NCBI RefSeq assembly: GCF_900169085.1
Contig: NZ_LT821323.1
Location: forward strand, 1,011,790-1,075,789
Direction of reading: 5' to 3'
DNA from: Chlamydia suis
GTDB taxonomy: Bacteria; Chlamydiota; Chlamydiia; Chlamydiales; Chlamydiaceae
Length of the DNA: 64,000 nt
Below are positions 35,986 through 44,311 of the stretch, piece by piece. The position numbers and the translations under genes are program-made. The notes beneath the pieces are model-generated. The model was not told the DNA's origin. It ran no database searches and saw only the letters and a program-made list of their open reading frames with translations. The first letter of the stretch is position 1. The number at the start of each line of letters is the position of its first letter.

Positions 35986-36504
35986 TTAAGAATACGATTT
36001 GATGGCTAAAATTTCTTCTTTTAACGCGTTATAAGAAGAACTCAATTTGGCTTTTTGCCAGGCAAGATCCAAAGCCTTTTCCGCTTCTTCAGGATTGTTG
36101 AGAAGAGTGTAGCAGACATAGGCATAGTAGTGGGGATATGGGTCTTTTTCCCTTAGCAAAGCCGCTACGCCATAAGCATGGAGGGCTTGCGGATATTTTT
36201 GACGCATGTGGAGGGATGCTCCCAAAGAAAACCAAAACTTAGAAACGAAAGGATTGAAAAAAACTAACCAGTAGAAGGCTGTAGAGCTCTCTTCGTACTC
36301 GCCTTGCAAATAGGCTTGGTATCCTTCCTTATAAACTCGTTCTAGATCTTCCGCAGACAGCTTAAAAACCTTTTGGTATGTATCTAAAGGGATGTCCTTG
36401 TTGGGGATATACTTGTCGAAATACGCTTCCATATCATCTGGAAGAGGATACATGTGCGGATGAGTCTTAGAAATTTTATCAAGTATATAAGCTAAATAAC
36501 GCAT
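35986..36504 (-). CDS. scc3: TPR type III chaperone Scc3 (LcrH-2/CT862 type)
   Basis: 172 aa of the LcrH/SycD class. Three TPR units are seen (about residues 50-83 AYLQGEYEESSTAFYWLVFF, 84-117 PQALHAYGVAALL, 118-151 EEAEKALDLAWQK), with no signal peptide. Such chaperones hold the hydrophobic translocators in the cytoplasm before secretion, and the two translocator genes follow directly. The start ATG overlaps the stop of the upstream gene by one base (position 36504), so translation is probably coupled. Confidence 0.9.
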   Translation of the reverse strand: MRYLAYILDKISKTHPHMYPLPDDMEAYFDKYIPNKDIPLDTYQKVFKLSAEDLERVYKEGYQAYLQGEYEESSTAFYWLVFFNPFVSKFWFSLGASLHMRQKYPQALHAYGVAALLREKDPYPHYYAYVCYTLLNNPEEAEKALDLAWQKAKLSSSYNALKEEILAIKSYS

Positions 36505-38036
36505 TAGGGACGCATATTGTAAATAAAGGTGTCCATTAGTTCTTTCAATAGTTTCAAGACGTTAGATCTTGCTTGGTGGCACTGAGAAACCTCCTGGAGA
36601 AGCCGTTGCATGTCTGTTCGTTCTAGCTGGGTGATTTTCTCCATGTTTTCTTTGCGCATTTGGATATTTTCTTTCAGGAGCTTTTTCTCATCTTCAGACC
36701 AAGTATAAGAGTCTCCAATCGATACACCGAGTTTTTTAGCTCGATCAACAAGAGCTTGCATTTCCTCGTTTTGATTCCAATCAATGGCTCCTTTCTCATT
36801 GTTAATTTTAGACAACAGTAGTGTCAGTGTATCCACGTTGTCTGTTCGTTCTTTGACGCGCAGATATAACTCATGAGCTTCGGCTTCTGCCTGTCCTAAA
36901 ATTCTAGCCATGAGTTTCATGAAGCGTAAAAAAACATTTTCGATCGGAGGTGTCTTGGGAGTCTCCTCTGTGGTCGTGGGGGAAGCAAATAAGGACATTG
37001 GAGAAGGAGGCTTTTTCTGAAAGGAGCTTTGACAGAACTCTGGATTTGCTTTGCAAGAAGAACGAGAAGCAGAGTTATATGCAAAATGAGACACAGAGAA
37101 GATGTTTGTATCGGTCTCGTTTACGTGATCTGAGGATAGACTCGACTTGGATTTTTTTTGGGTCCACACTTTTACATCATCTGTTTGATCCTCTTCTTGA
37201 TGAGAGTCCTTATGATTGTGTTCTTGGTTTGAGTTTCTTTCTTGACGTCCTTCCTGTTTTCCTTTTTCTGCTGAGTATGTTTTGGTTATTGGAGCAGAAC
37301 GTTCCCACTCCTGTTGAGGATGTTGTGTCGCTTTTGTCGAAAGAGCGGACTGGTAAGAGCGAGAGTTCTCGTTAGAAGCTTTTTGAGAGGGAGAGGGATT
37401 AGCTCGTGTGTGTGGAACGATAGATGATGGAACCGCTTTGATCACTCCGCGCACGGGATTGGAAAGTAGAGAGGGTTGTCCTTGCATAGCAAAGGGTCGA
37501 GCTAATGGTTGAGGAGAGCTCTTCCCTTGATGGGAGAGAGTGGAGGATGCCGGTTTCGCTTGCATAGAGAATAGGGAGAATGTCCCTTTCGGGGCAGGCT
37601 GAGTGGGAGCTGTCGTTCCTTTTTGTAAAAGGTGAGAAGGATTGGAAGAAGAAGTATCTTCTAAAGCTTGCATCAGCTCAGAAATTTGAATTTCTAACTC
37701 TACTGTTTCAGGAGGAAGGAAGATCAGACTGTGTTGAGACACTGGAGAGAGGAGTCCCTCCTGAGCAGTACAAATGCTTGCGATTCCTAATAAGGAGATT
37801 AGCGTTTCGTTGCAGCACTCTTCAACGGATGAAGAGAGAACAACCTCTCCCAAGGTTGTTTTCAATACTCCTTTATCTTGGGTAAGGACTTGGGATGTAT
37901 TCCCTAGGTCTCCCTTTAGAGAAGTGTTGGCTGACACGGAGGAAAGGGGGGTAGGGGTATCCATAATTACAGAAGTTGATGTATCACAAGCCTTTCGGAA
38001 AGGAGGGACCTTAGCTAAAAAGTATTTTTCATGCAA
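36504..38036 (-). CDS. Type III-associated protein of the CopB2/CopD2 operon (CT863 type)
   Basis: 510 aa with no known family. It is the first gene of the operon. The N-terminal about 350 residues are Ser/Pro/Thr/Gln-rich with a charged stretch (GKQEGRQERNSNQEHNHKDS, about residue 254) like one in CopD2. The C-terminal 130 residues are helical (FLRFMKLMARILGQAEAEAH; coiled coil with KENIQMRKENMEKITQLE). A start at the later ATG 37964 (MDTPTPLSS) is also plausible, since a TATAAT at 38053-38048 would put the transcription start almost at the first ATG. It is probably a secreted substrate. Confidence 0.7.
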   Translation of the reverse strand: MHEKYFLAKVPPFRKACDTSTSVIMDTPTPLSSVSANTSLKGDLGNTSQVLTQDKGVLKTTLGEVVLSSSVEECCNETLISLLGIASICTAQEGLLSPVSQHSLIFLPPETVELEIQISELMQALEDTSSSNPSHLLQKGTTAPTQPAPKGTFSLFSMQAKPASSTLSHQGKSSPQPLARPFAMQGQPSLLSNPVRGVIKAVPSSIVPHTRANPSPSQKASNENSRSYQSALSTKATQHPQQEWERSAPITKTYSAEKGKQEGRQERNSNQEHNHKDSHQEEDQTDDVKVWTQKKSKSSLSSDHVNETDTNIFSVSHFAYNSASRSSCKANPEFCQSSFQKKPPSPMSLFASPTTTEETPKTPPIENVFLRFMKLMARILGQAEAEAHELYLRVKERTDNVDTLTLLLSKINNEKGAIDWNQNEEMQALVDRAKKLGVSIGDSYTWSEDEKKLLKENIQMRKENMEKITQLERTDMQRLLQEVSQCHQARSNVLKLLKELMDTFIYNMRP

Positions 38037-38311
38037 GTTTGATTATAGAGAAGAGGGAGGGCGTTACTTTCTGAGATTCAATAAATTAATTTGCGATTTA
38101 GATGGTCGGCAATGAGACGGTCGAGAAGAAAAAGCGGTAATCTTGATACAATAGAGGGGGAAGTGTTTGTTTTTTTTTATCTGATTAAAAGGTTGGCATT
38201 GGAAAAGATGTGAAAACTTTCCCAATGTACGAGGAAAAGCGCTCGGAAGTAATTAACCTATTGCTAAAATAAGCCGTAGGCGATACCATGGTCTCCTCTT
38301 TCGGTGTCTAT
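38037..38311. other. Spacer upstream of the translocator operon and tRNA-Leu
   Basis: 275 bases with no gene. It contains a T9-run near 38170 and a hairpin CATTGG..CCAATG at 38197-38227 (11 bp with one mismatch). On the minus strand a TATAAT hexamer lies at 38053-38048, but a matching -35 is not evident. It must carry the promoters for both the leftward operon and the rightward tRNA. Confidence 0.4.
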
Positions 38312-38393
38312 GCCCAGGTGGTGAAATTGGTAGACACGCTGGATTTAGGATCCAGTGCTTCGCGGCATGTAGGTTCAAGTCCTATCCTGGGCA
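38312..38393 (+). tRNA. tRNA-Leu(UAG)
   Basis: Acceptor arms GCCCAGG and CCTGGGC pair fully, with discriminator A at 38393. The anticodon stem CTGGA/TCCAG encloses TTTAGGA, giving anticodon TAG. The long variable arm and GGTTCAAGTCC T-arm fit a class II leucine tRNA. CCA is not encoded. Confidence 0.95.
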
Positions 38394-38472
38394 ACTCTTT
38401 CTTCCTCATTCTTTTTCAGATAGTTGTGTTTTATCGAGAATCCGTATCTGCGGAAAAAATGGGGGAATTTCC

Positions 38473-38781
38473 ATGAAGCGGCTGTCGATGCTTGCAGGAA
38501 TGATTTCGTTAAGTTCTACTGTTTTTGGAGAAGTGTATAGCGAGTCTTTGGTTGGACCGTCAGAAAGCACTTTTATTGCAGGCGTAGAATTTGAAGAGCG
38601 GGAGGGCGAAAGCATCCCTTACAGTTTTCACTACCCTTATCAATATGATTATTATTATCCCGAAACAGGAGTGGATGAGGAAGATGTAGAGAGCTCGGCA
38701 GGGGATGCGGAATGCCCTTGTAAGAAAAAAGTTCCTGATAAGAAGAAAAAAAAGGAGTCCCGTCGAAGACGTCCATCTTAG
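38473..38781 (+). CDS. Small exported protein with Tyr-rich centre and Lys/Arg-rich tail
   Basis: 102 aa. The N-terminus MKRLSMLAGMISLSSTVFGE reads as a Sec signal peptide. The mature part is acidic, with a cluster of Tyr (about residues 50-63, SFHYPYQYDYYYPE), then a CPCKKK segment and a highly basic tail KKKKKESRRRRPS. It is not recognised as any family. A GGGGGAA stretch lies upstream of the ATG. It converges on xerD with a 4-base overlap. Its charge asymmetry suggests it binds an anionic surface or nucleic acid, but that is a guess. Confidence 0.7.
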   Translation: MKRLSMLAGMISLSSTVFGEVYSESLVGPSESTFIAGVEFEEREGESIPYSFHYPYQYDYYYPETGVDEEDVESSAGDAECPCKKKVPDKKKKKESRRRRPS

Positions 38782-39674
38782 GAATTCCTGGGATGATAGG
38801 CGTGGAATTTCTCAATCAAGCTCTCCGAAGCGACATGCGTATAGATCTCTGTGGAAGAAATACGAGAGTGCCCAAGCATTTCTTGAATAATGCGGAGATC
38901 CGCTTGATTATTGAGTAGATGTGTAGCAAACGCATGTCGCAAGGAATGCGGGGAGATGTGTTTTGTTGTAACGGATTTTGCATAAAAGGTAATCCGTTTC
39001 CACACGCAGGAACGCTCTAATTTTTTCCCTCTGATAGACAAAAATAGGTGTTCTTCAGAGGGATATTTTTTTTGTAAGATTTCTCTAAAAGAGGCTAAAT
39101 AGGAATCAATCGCTTGCCTTGCTTTCATGCTGATAGGAACAAGGCGCGTTTTTCTTCCCTTTCCTGTCACTCGAATAAAGTCATCACTAATATCCCCAAT
39201 ACAAAGATCACAAAGCTCGGATACGCGAATGCCTGTGGCATAGAACGTATACAAGATGGCGGTATCTCTACTGGCTATGTGGGCATTTAAATGGGGAAGG
39301 CTAAGAGGTCGATTCAGTAACGAGTTGACTTCTTCTGTAGAAAGAATAGAAGGAAGTTTTTTCCAAATTTTAGGATGCTCTATAAAAGGCTGTTGCTGGA
39401 TCAACTTAGCATCTTTTAGGAAATGGAAGAACACTTTGAGTGCTATCAGCCGACGGGCTAAAGTGGTTTCAGATTCTTTTGCTTGGTGACATCTTTCTAC
39501 AAAAAGAAAGACACTCTCTTGGTTAATCGTGTCTAGAGTAGTAATGGGTACGCGTTGCAAAAAAAGAAGGATATCTTGGCAATAGGCTTGCACAGAAAGA
39601 GGAGCGATCCCTCGGTCGACAGCAAGAAAGATCGTAAATTGATTGATTAGCTGTTGGTGAAGAGGGGAGGGCAT
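38778..39674 (-). CDS. xerD: Tyrosine recombinase XerD
   Basis: 298 aa from the ATG at 39674, which has AAAGG 7 nt upstream; the frame stays open about 120 codons further, but those residues are unlike Xer. XerD with XerC resolves chromosome dimers at dif. The N-terminal SAM-like DNA-binding domain (residues about 5-90) and the catalytic domain are visible: R in TGIRVSELC, HSLRHAFATHLL (His-x-x-Arg), LGHSRISSTEIYTHV (His and the Tyr nucleophile). By order this is the CT864 counterpart. No dif site was recognised in the window. Confidence 0.94.
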   Translation of the reverse strand: MPSPLHQQLINQFTIFLAVDRGIAPLSVQAYCQDILLFLQRVPITTLDTINQESVFLFVERCHQAKESETTLARRLIALKVFFHFLKDAKLIQQQPFIEHPKIWKKLPSILSTEEVNSLLNRPLSLPHLNAHIASRDTAILYTFYATGIRVSELCDLCIGDISDDFIRVTGKGRKTRLVPISMKARQAIDSYLASFREILQKKYPSEEHLFLSIRGKKLERSCVWKRITFYAKSVTTKHISPHSLRHAFATHLLNNQADLRIIQEMLGHSRISSTEIYTHVASESLIEKFHAYHPRNS

Positions 39675-39914
39675 AGATATCCTTTTAGACAACAAACGAT
39701 AAAGATTCGAAGTCTTTTTATAGAGATAAACTTTTTTAGAATAGAATAAATCGTTCTTACGCTGTTTTAGAATAAGAGTTCTTTTAATTCTGAGCTTGGG
39801 GGGTGCTGTATTGATAATAACCTTTCCAAAAGGTACCATGGAAGGCTCTCCTTTTGCTCTAAAAAGAAGACCGTCAAAAAGGGCAGGAGGCTTGTATAAG
39901 GGACCAGGAGTTTT

Positions 39915-40901
39915 ATGATTAAGATAGCACAAAGTTTCAAACCTTACATAATGGAGCCTGGAGCTAAGATTCCTATTCCCGGGTCGACTTTGTATGCACA
40001 GGTGTTTCCTTCGCTTTGGAGAATATTTTCTTCTTCGCATACGGTATTAGACGAAGGGAGGATTCCTTTGAGCGGTCCTTTGAAACGTTTTGTAGTATTT
40101 CAAAACTTGGATCGAGGGGGCATTGCTGTGATGTCTGATCAATACAAGTATTACCTGTCTCCTCAGGGAGAGTATACTACCTCGATAGCGAAGCTTCCTC
40201 CTGCCTCTTCGCATTCCGGAGAATATGTTTCTTTCGGTGTGCACAAGCATGCGGATCTAGAAAAAATTCGAAGACGAAAAGATCTCAAGGAGATTCTGCC
40301 TTTTGTATTTCGGCATGGAGTACTTTTGCAACAGCTTTCTTTGCCACCTTTAAAACAGACGGCGGTGTCTCTTCTTTTGAAGCAGTTAGATGAAGCGATT
40401 GCAAAAGCAGATAAGGAAAGGATTTTTCCTTTGTTAGAAAACTTTGTGTATGCCGGGATATCGAAGACTTTGTTGCCGCGTCTGTATGATGAGGAGTATC
40501 AGGGAATTGTGTCAGAAGATCCCAAACACGAGCAAGAAGAAGTTCCTTTTGCATTACTGAGAGCTGCAGCTCTCAGTATGCAAAAAATCTTTATAGAAGA
40601 ACAAGACGGAGTGGTGACTGTATTGCCCGCGCTTCCCCCAGAGTTCCCCTGCGGTAGATGGGTTGGGCTCTCCTTGAGTATGGGGGAGATTTCTTTTGAA
40701 TGGGCGAAAAAAAAACTTCGAAAGGTTGTGTTAAAAGCGCACTCTTCTGGAGCTATTGTGATAACGACTCCGGGGATTCGTTCATGCCGTTTGCGTATAG
40801 AAGAACAAGGGAAAAATCTCTCTTGTCAAATGAAAAAAAATTTAGAAAAAGTGGAGATAAAAGCGGGAACCACGTATTTATGGGACCGTTTTCATCAATA
40901 A
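39915..40901 (+). CDS. Hypothetical protein with glycosidase-like C-terminal segment (CT865 type)
   Basis: 328 aa, not a recognised whole-protein family. Most of it is a soluble protein with no signal peptide or membrane segment. The C-terminal part, about residues 230-275, reads VTVLPALPPEFPCGRWVGLS then FEWAKKKLRKVVLKA. From memory this resembles the LLPALP-x-x-W-P-x-G-x-V-x-G-L pattern, followed by a VDIEWKDGKL-like beta strand, of the C-terminal domain of GH95/GH65-type glycosidases. It stands 14 bases upstream of glgB, so a carbohydrate-linked role is plausible. No catalytic domain is seen. Confidence 0.65.
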   Translation: MIKIAQSFKPYIMEPGAKIPIPGSTLYAQVFPSLWRIFSSSHTVLDEGRIPLSGPLKRFVVFQNLDRGGIAVMSDQYKYYLSPQGEYTTSIAKLPPASSHSGEYVSFGVHKHADLEKIRRRKDLKEILPFVFRHGVLLQQLSLPPLKQTAVSLLLKQLDEAIAKADKERIFPLLENFVYAGISKTLLPRLYDEEYQGIVSEDPKHEQEEVPFALLRAAALSMQKIFIEEQDGVVTVLPALPPEFPCGRWVGLSLSMGEISFEWAKKKLRKVVLKAHSSGAIVITTPGIRSCRLRIEEQGKNLSCQMKKNLEKVEIKAGTTYLWDRFHQ

Positions 40902-40915
40902 ATTCGTAAAATATC

Positions 40916-43198
40916 GTGGATCCTTTTTTCTTAAATACGCAGCATGTGGAACTTTTGGTTTCTGGTAAGCAGAACAGCCCACAAGATCTTTTAGGAATCG
41001 TTTCTGAAAGCTTGAATCAAGATCGAATAGTTCTTTTTCGGCCGGGAGCACAGACTGTTTTTGTTGAGCTGCAAGGGAAAATTCAGCAGGCAGAGCCTCA
41101 CCACTCGGGGATTTTTTCTCTTCCCGTAATGAAAGGAATTACTCCTCGAGATTATCGTGTTTATCACCAAAACGGTCTGTTAGCTCATGACCCTTATGCT
41201 TTTCCTCTACTTTGGGGCGAAGTCGATTCTTTTTTATTCCATGAGGGAACTCATCAGAATATCTATGAGCGTATGGGGGCTATCCCTTGTGAGGTTGGTG
41301 GGATTCCTGGTGTGTGGTTTGTAGTTTGGGCTCCCCATGCTCAAAGAGTTTCTGTTATTGGAGATTTTAATGGTTGGCATGGACTAGTTAACCCTTTGCA
41401 TAAAGTTTCCGATCAAGGAGTGTGGGAGTTATTTGTCCCAGGTCTTACAGCCGGTTCTTGTTACAAGTGGGAAATGGTGACTGAGTCAGGGCAAATTCTC
41501 ATTAAATCGGATCCATATGGTAAATTTTTTGGTCCTCCTCCGCAGAGTGTTTCTATTGTTGTGGATGATCATTATGAATGGAGCGATCAAGAGTGGTTAG
41601 AAGAGCGCGCTAAAAAGATCGAAGGCCCCATGAATATCTATGAAGTGCATATGGGGTCTTGGAGATGGCAAGATGGAAAGCCTTTAAATTATCGAGGGGT
41701 TGCTGATCAACTTGCTCTTTATTGTAAACAGATGCACTACACGCATGTGGAGCTACTTCCTGTGACAGAGCATCCGTTAAATGAGTCTTGGGGATACCAA
41801 ACGACTGGGTACTATGCTCCAACAAGTCGTTATGGTTCTTTTCAAGATTTACAATATTTTATAGATACCATGCATCAGCATGGTATTGGAGTAATTTTAG
41901 ACTGGGTTCCGGGACATTTTCCTACAGATTCTTTTGCGATGAGTAGCTTTGATGGCTCTCCGTTGTATGAATATACAAGGAATCCCAGTCCCTTGCATCC
42001 TCATTGGCATACCTATACCTTTGATTATTCCAAGCCAGAGGTCTGTAATTTCCTTTTAGGAAGCGCTCTCTTTTGGATCGATAAAATGCATGTAGATGGC
42101 ATTCGAGTCGATGCGGTCTCCTCGATGTTGTACTTAGATTATGGAAGAAATCCAGGAGAGTGGACCCCGAATCGCTATGGGGGAAGAGAAAATCTCGATG
42201 CAGTTCGTTTCCTTCAACAATTCAATACAGTGATTCATGAGAAGTATCCTGGAGTTCTAACTTTTGCTGAAGAGTCGACAACTTTCCCTAAGATTACGGC
42301 ATCTGTAGAAGAGGGGGGGCTTGGTTTCGACTATAAATGGAACATGGGTTGGATGCATGATACCCTGCATTATTTTGAAAAAGATTTTCCATATCGTCCC
42401 TATCATCAAAGTGATCTGACATTCCCTCAGTGGTATGCTTTTAGTGAGAGGTTCCTATTGCCGTTTTCTCATGATGAAGTGGTTCATGGTAAACGGAGCT
42501 TGATTGGGAAGATGCCTGGTGATGCGTGGAGGCAATTCGCTCAACTACGTTTATTGTTGGGGTACCATATTTGTCAGCCGGGTAAAAAACTTCTTTTTAT
42601 GGGAGGAGAATTTGGGCATGGACGAGAATGGGCGCCAAGTCGTGAATTGGATTGGGAGTTATTGGATATCCATTATCATCAGGGAGTGCATCTGTGTTCT
42701 CAAGAATTGAATGCCTTATATGAGAAAAGTCCGCAGTTGTGGGAAGGAGATCACCTGCCACAAACCTTTCAGTGGATCGATTTCAGCGATCATCGTAATG
42801 GGGTTATTGCTTATTTAAGGTTTGCTTCTCAGGATGAGAAAAATGCTTTGCTGTGTGTACATCATTTTGGAGTGAATCATTTTCCGCAGTATTTGCTCCC
42901 CATACCTCCTCTCAAGTGTTGCGCTCTGCTTATCAATACCGATGATCGAAAATTCGGAGGATCAGGAAAAGGCTTTCGAGAGCCAAAAATTCTAACTCCA
43001 GAACAAGCCAAGCGAGAGTGGGAATCTGCAGGATTACGTCGTCAAAATGAGGACAGTGACGCTGCATGGGGGTTGGATATAGAAATGCCCCCATCAGCGA
43101 CTCTGATTTTTTCTGTAACCTTGCAAGAATCTTACAAAGAAGGCCAGCTCAAAGAGGAGAACTTCGCCATATCCCCTTGTGATGAGCGGATGAATTGA
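40916..43198 (+). CDS. glgB: 1,4-alpha-glucan branching enzyme GlgB
   Basis: 760 aa. It creates alpha-1,6 branches in glycogen, which chlamydiae accumulate in the inclusion. Two CBM48-like domains lead (residues about 1-225, VWFVVWAPHAQRVSVIGDFN), then a GH13 catalytic core. The nucleophile is D399 (DGIRVDAV), the acid/base E452 (FAEESTTF), and the third Asp lies in FSHDEVVHGK. The start is a GTG with a weak ribosome site. The C-terminus runs 22 residues past the ending I recall for C. trachomatis GlgB (SVTLQ), so the stop codon has shifted and the gene now overlaps the convergent Dub gene by 67 bases. Confidence 0.96.
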   Translation: MDPFFLNTQHVELLVSGKQNSPQDLLGIVSESLNQDRIVLFRPGAQTVFVELQGKIQQAEPHHSGIFSLPVMKGITPRDYRVYHQNGLLAHDPYAFPLLWGEVDSFLFHEGTHQNIYERMGAIPCEVGGIPGVWFVVWAPHAQRVSVIGDFNGWHGLVNPLHKVSDQGVWELFVPGLTAGSCYKWEMVTESGQILIKSDPYGKFFGPPPQSVSIVVDDHYEWSDQEWLEERAKKIEGPMNIYEVHMGSWRWQDGKPLNYRGVADQLALYCKQMHYTHVELLPVTEHPLNESWGYQTTGYYAPTSRYGSFQDLQYFIDTMHQHGIGVILDWVPGHFPTDSFAMSSFDGSPLYEYTRNPSPLHPHWHTYTFDYSKPEVCNFLLGSALFWIDKMHVDGIRVDAVSSMLYLDYGRNPGEWTPNRYGGRENLDAVRFLQQFNTVIHEKYPGVLTFAEESTTFPKITASVEEGGLGFDYKWNMGWMHDTLHYFEKDFPYRPYHQSDLTFPQWYAFSERFLLPFSHDEVVHGKRSLIGKMPGDAWRQFAQLRLLLGYHICQPGKKLLFMGGEFGHGREWAPSRELDWELLDIHYHQGVHLCSQELNALYEKSPQLWEGDHLPQTFQWIDFSDHRNGVIAYLRFASQDEKNALLCVHHFGVNHFPQYLLPIPPLKCCALLINTDDRKFGGSGKGFREPKILTPEQAKREWESAGLRRQNEDSDAAWGLDIEMPPSATLIFSVTLQESYKEGQLKEENFAISPCDERMN

Positions 43199-44154
43199 GC
43201 GAGCTGGGCTTTTCTTTGCGAGACATCTTGGGAGACTTTGTCTTCAAGAGAGAACTCAGGGTTTTCCAAGTACCATTCTAAAACCCGACAGCACCAGGCT
43301 CCGCAGCTGAACTCCCCGGGAGTTTGTACCTTCATGTTAGATGATACGATGTTAATTTGGAAAGGAGAGAGCAAGGCCTCTTCGCAAGAACATTCTTCTG
43401 GGGGATAAATGTTTCCAAGGGCATTGGCGAGATCTTCTAGTTGCGATTGGACGTTTTGGGGCGAGGCCATATAGTTGTGGAGACTATCGAAGAATACAAT
43501 GCTGCGTCTGCTTACATCGATAAGGATGAGTAGCCAATGGCTATTTCCCACCCGACGAGAGTTCATCATTTGATCCATTTTTGCCAGCATCTCCGGTTGT
43601 GTTTTTGCGGAAGGATCATGCCATAAAATGAATGGGAATAACGTGGCCTGAGATAAGAGCCGTTGGTAATTCTCGGGATCACAAGTCGGAGGACAGAACC
43701 CATCGCAACAGCCCGTTTCTTTGAGAAGTTGTTTGGAGAGTATGATATTACAAATATGCTCGTTACAATTAAACTTCGTGACAGGCGCGCAGATATCTAT
43801 CGGAAGAACATGGTGATGTTTTTCGTGCATGAGGCAAGAGAATTGGAACAACTGTGTGTTATCCCAAATAGGGAGAGGCCCTGCTACAAAATCATCAAGA
43901 TGTTGAAGGATATTCCCAGCTCGGTGAGAAGGGTGTTTAGAGGTGCAATCCATATCCAAAAGATCTCGGAATTTATAGGCGCAAAGAATGAGTCCACACG
44001 AGAATATGATAAGGAGTAAGGCGAGGACTACTCGGGTAACTTTAACGGCCAAAGGAGCATCTTTGAAAGAGGTGTGGATAAGATTCTTGGGGCAAGGATT
44101 TTCTGGAGAGGATAGGCAAGGTTGTTGTTGTGGTTGATTAGATGTTATTTGCAT
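43132..44154 (-). CDS. ChlaDub-type deubiquitinase/deneddylase (third in row, Dub2-like)
   Basis: 340 aa. It is a membrane-anchored C48/Ulp1-fold cysteine protease that removes ubiquitin or NEDD8 from host proteins. One membrane segment (about residues 38-60) follows a short Gln/Pro-rich N-terminus. The catalytic triad is visible: H206 (SHWLLILIDV), D223 (VFFDSLHNY) and C284 (FSCGAWCC, the typical Dub box). Its short Pro region is closest to C. trachomatis Dub2 (CT867). No ribosome site is evident at the ATG. It is the last of three paralogues on the minus strand and overlaps the end of glgB by 67 bases. Its own stop lies in that overlap. Confidence 0.9.
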   Translation of the reverse strand: MQITSNQPQQQPCLSSPENPCPKNLIHTSFKDAPLAVKVTRVVLALLLIIFSCGLILCAYKFRDLLDMDCTSKHPSHRAGNILQHLDDFVAGPLPIWDNTQLFQFSCLMHEKHHHVLPIDICAPVTKFNCNEHICNIILSKQLLKETGCCDGFCPPTCDPENYQRLLSQATLFPFILWHDPSAKTQPEMLAKMDQMMNSRRVGNSHWLLILIDVSRRSIVFFDSLHNYMASPQNVQSQLEDLANALGNIYPPEECSCEEALLSPFQINIVSSNMKVQTPGEFSCGAWCCRVLEWYLENPEFSLEDKVSQDVSQRKAQLAQFIRSSQGDMAKFSSLSWPSL

Positions 44155-44204
44155 AAAAACAAGTTAATTTATCAAATGATCAACCATTATAGAGGGGGCG
44201 ATAG

Positions 44205-44272
44205 TTTTATTGTTAAAAACAATTAATTCAATGTTTGTTTATAAACGTTTCAATAAAGTTTTAACAATAAAA
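44205..44272. repeat. AT-rich 14-bp inverted repeat between Dub genes
   Basis: TTTTATTGTTAAAA at 44205-44218 is repeated in inverted form at 44259-44272 (TTTTAACAATAAAA), with a 40-base AT-rich spacer. It lies upstream of the Dub gene starting at 44154 and just beyond the terminator of the gene ending at 44312. It may be an operator-like palindrome or a long-stem RNA element. No known protein site is recognised. Confidence 0.5.
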
Positions 44273-44277
44273 AAGTA

Positions 44278-44304
44278 AGTAGGACTATTGAAAATAGTCC
44301 TACT
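44278..44304 (-). terminator. Intrinsic terminator after the middle Dub gene
   Basis: A perfect 12-bp stem AGTAGGACTATT/AATAGTCCTACT with a 3-nt loop sits 8 bases after the stop of the gene ending at 44312. On the minus strand it is followed by TTACTTTTTTATT. It would separate the last Dub gene from the two upstream ones. Confidence 0.75.
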
Positions 44305-44311
44305 GTTTAGG

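Noticed and set aside
39675..40040. 120-codon open extension upstream of the XerD start on the minus strand
   Set aside because: The extra residues are Lys/Arg-rich and unlike Xer proteins, while the ATG at 39674 has a ribosome site and matches family length.
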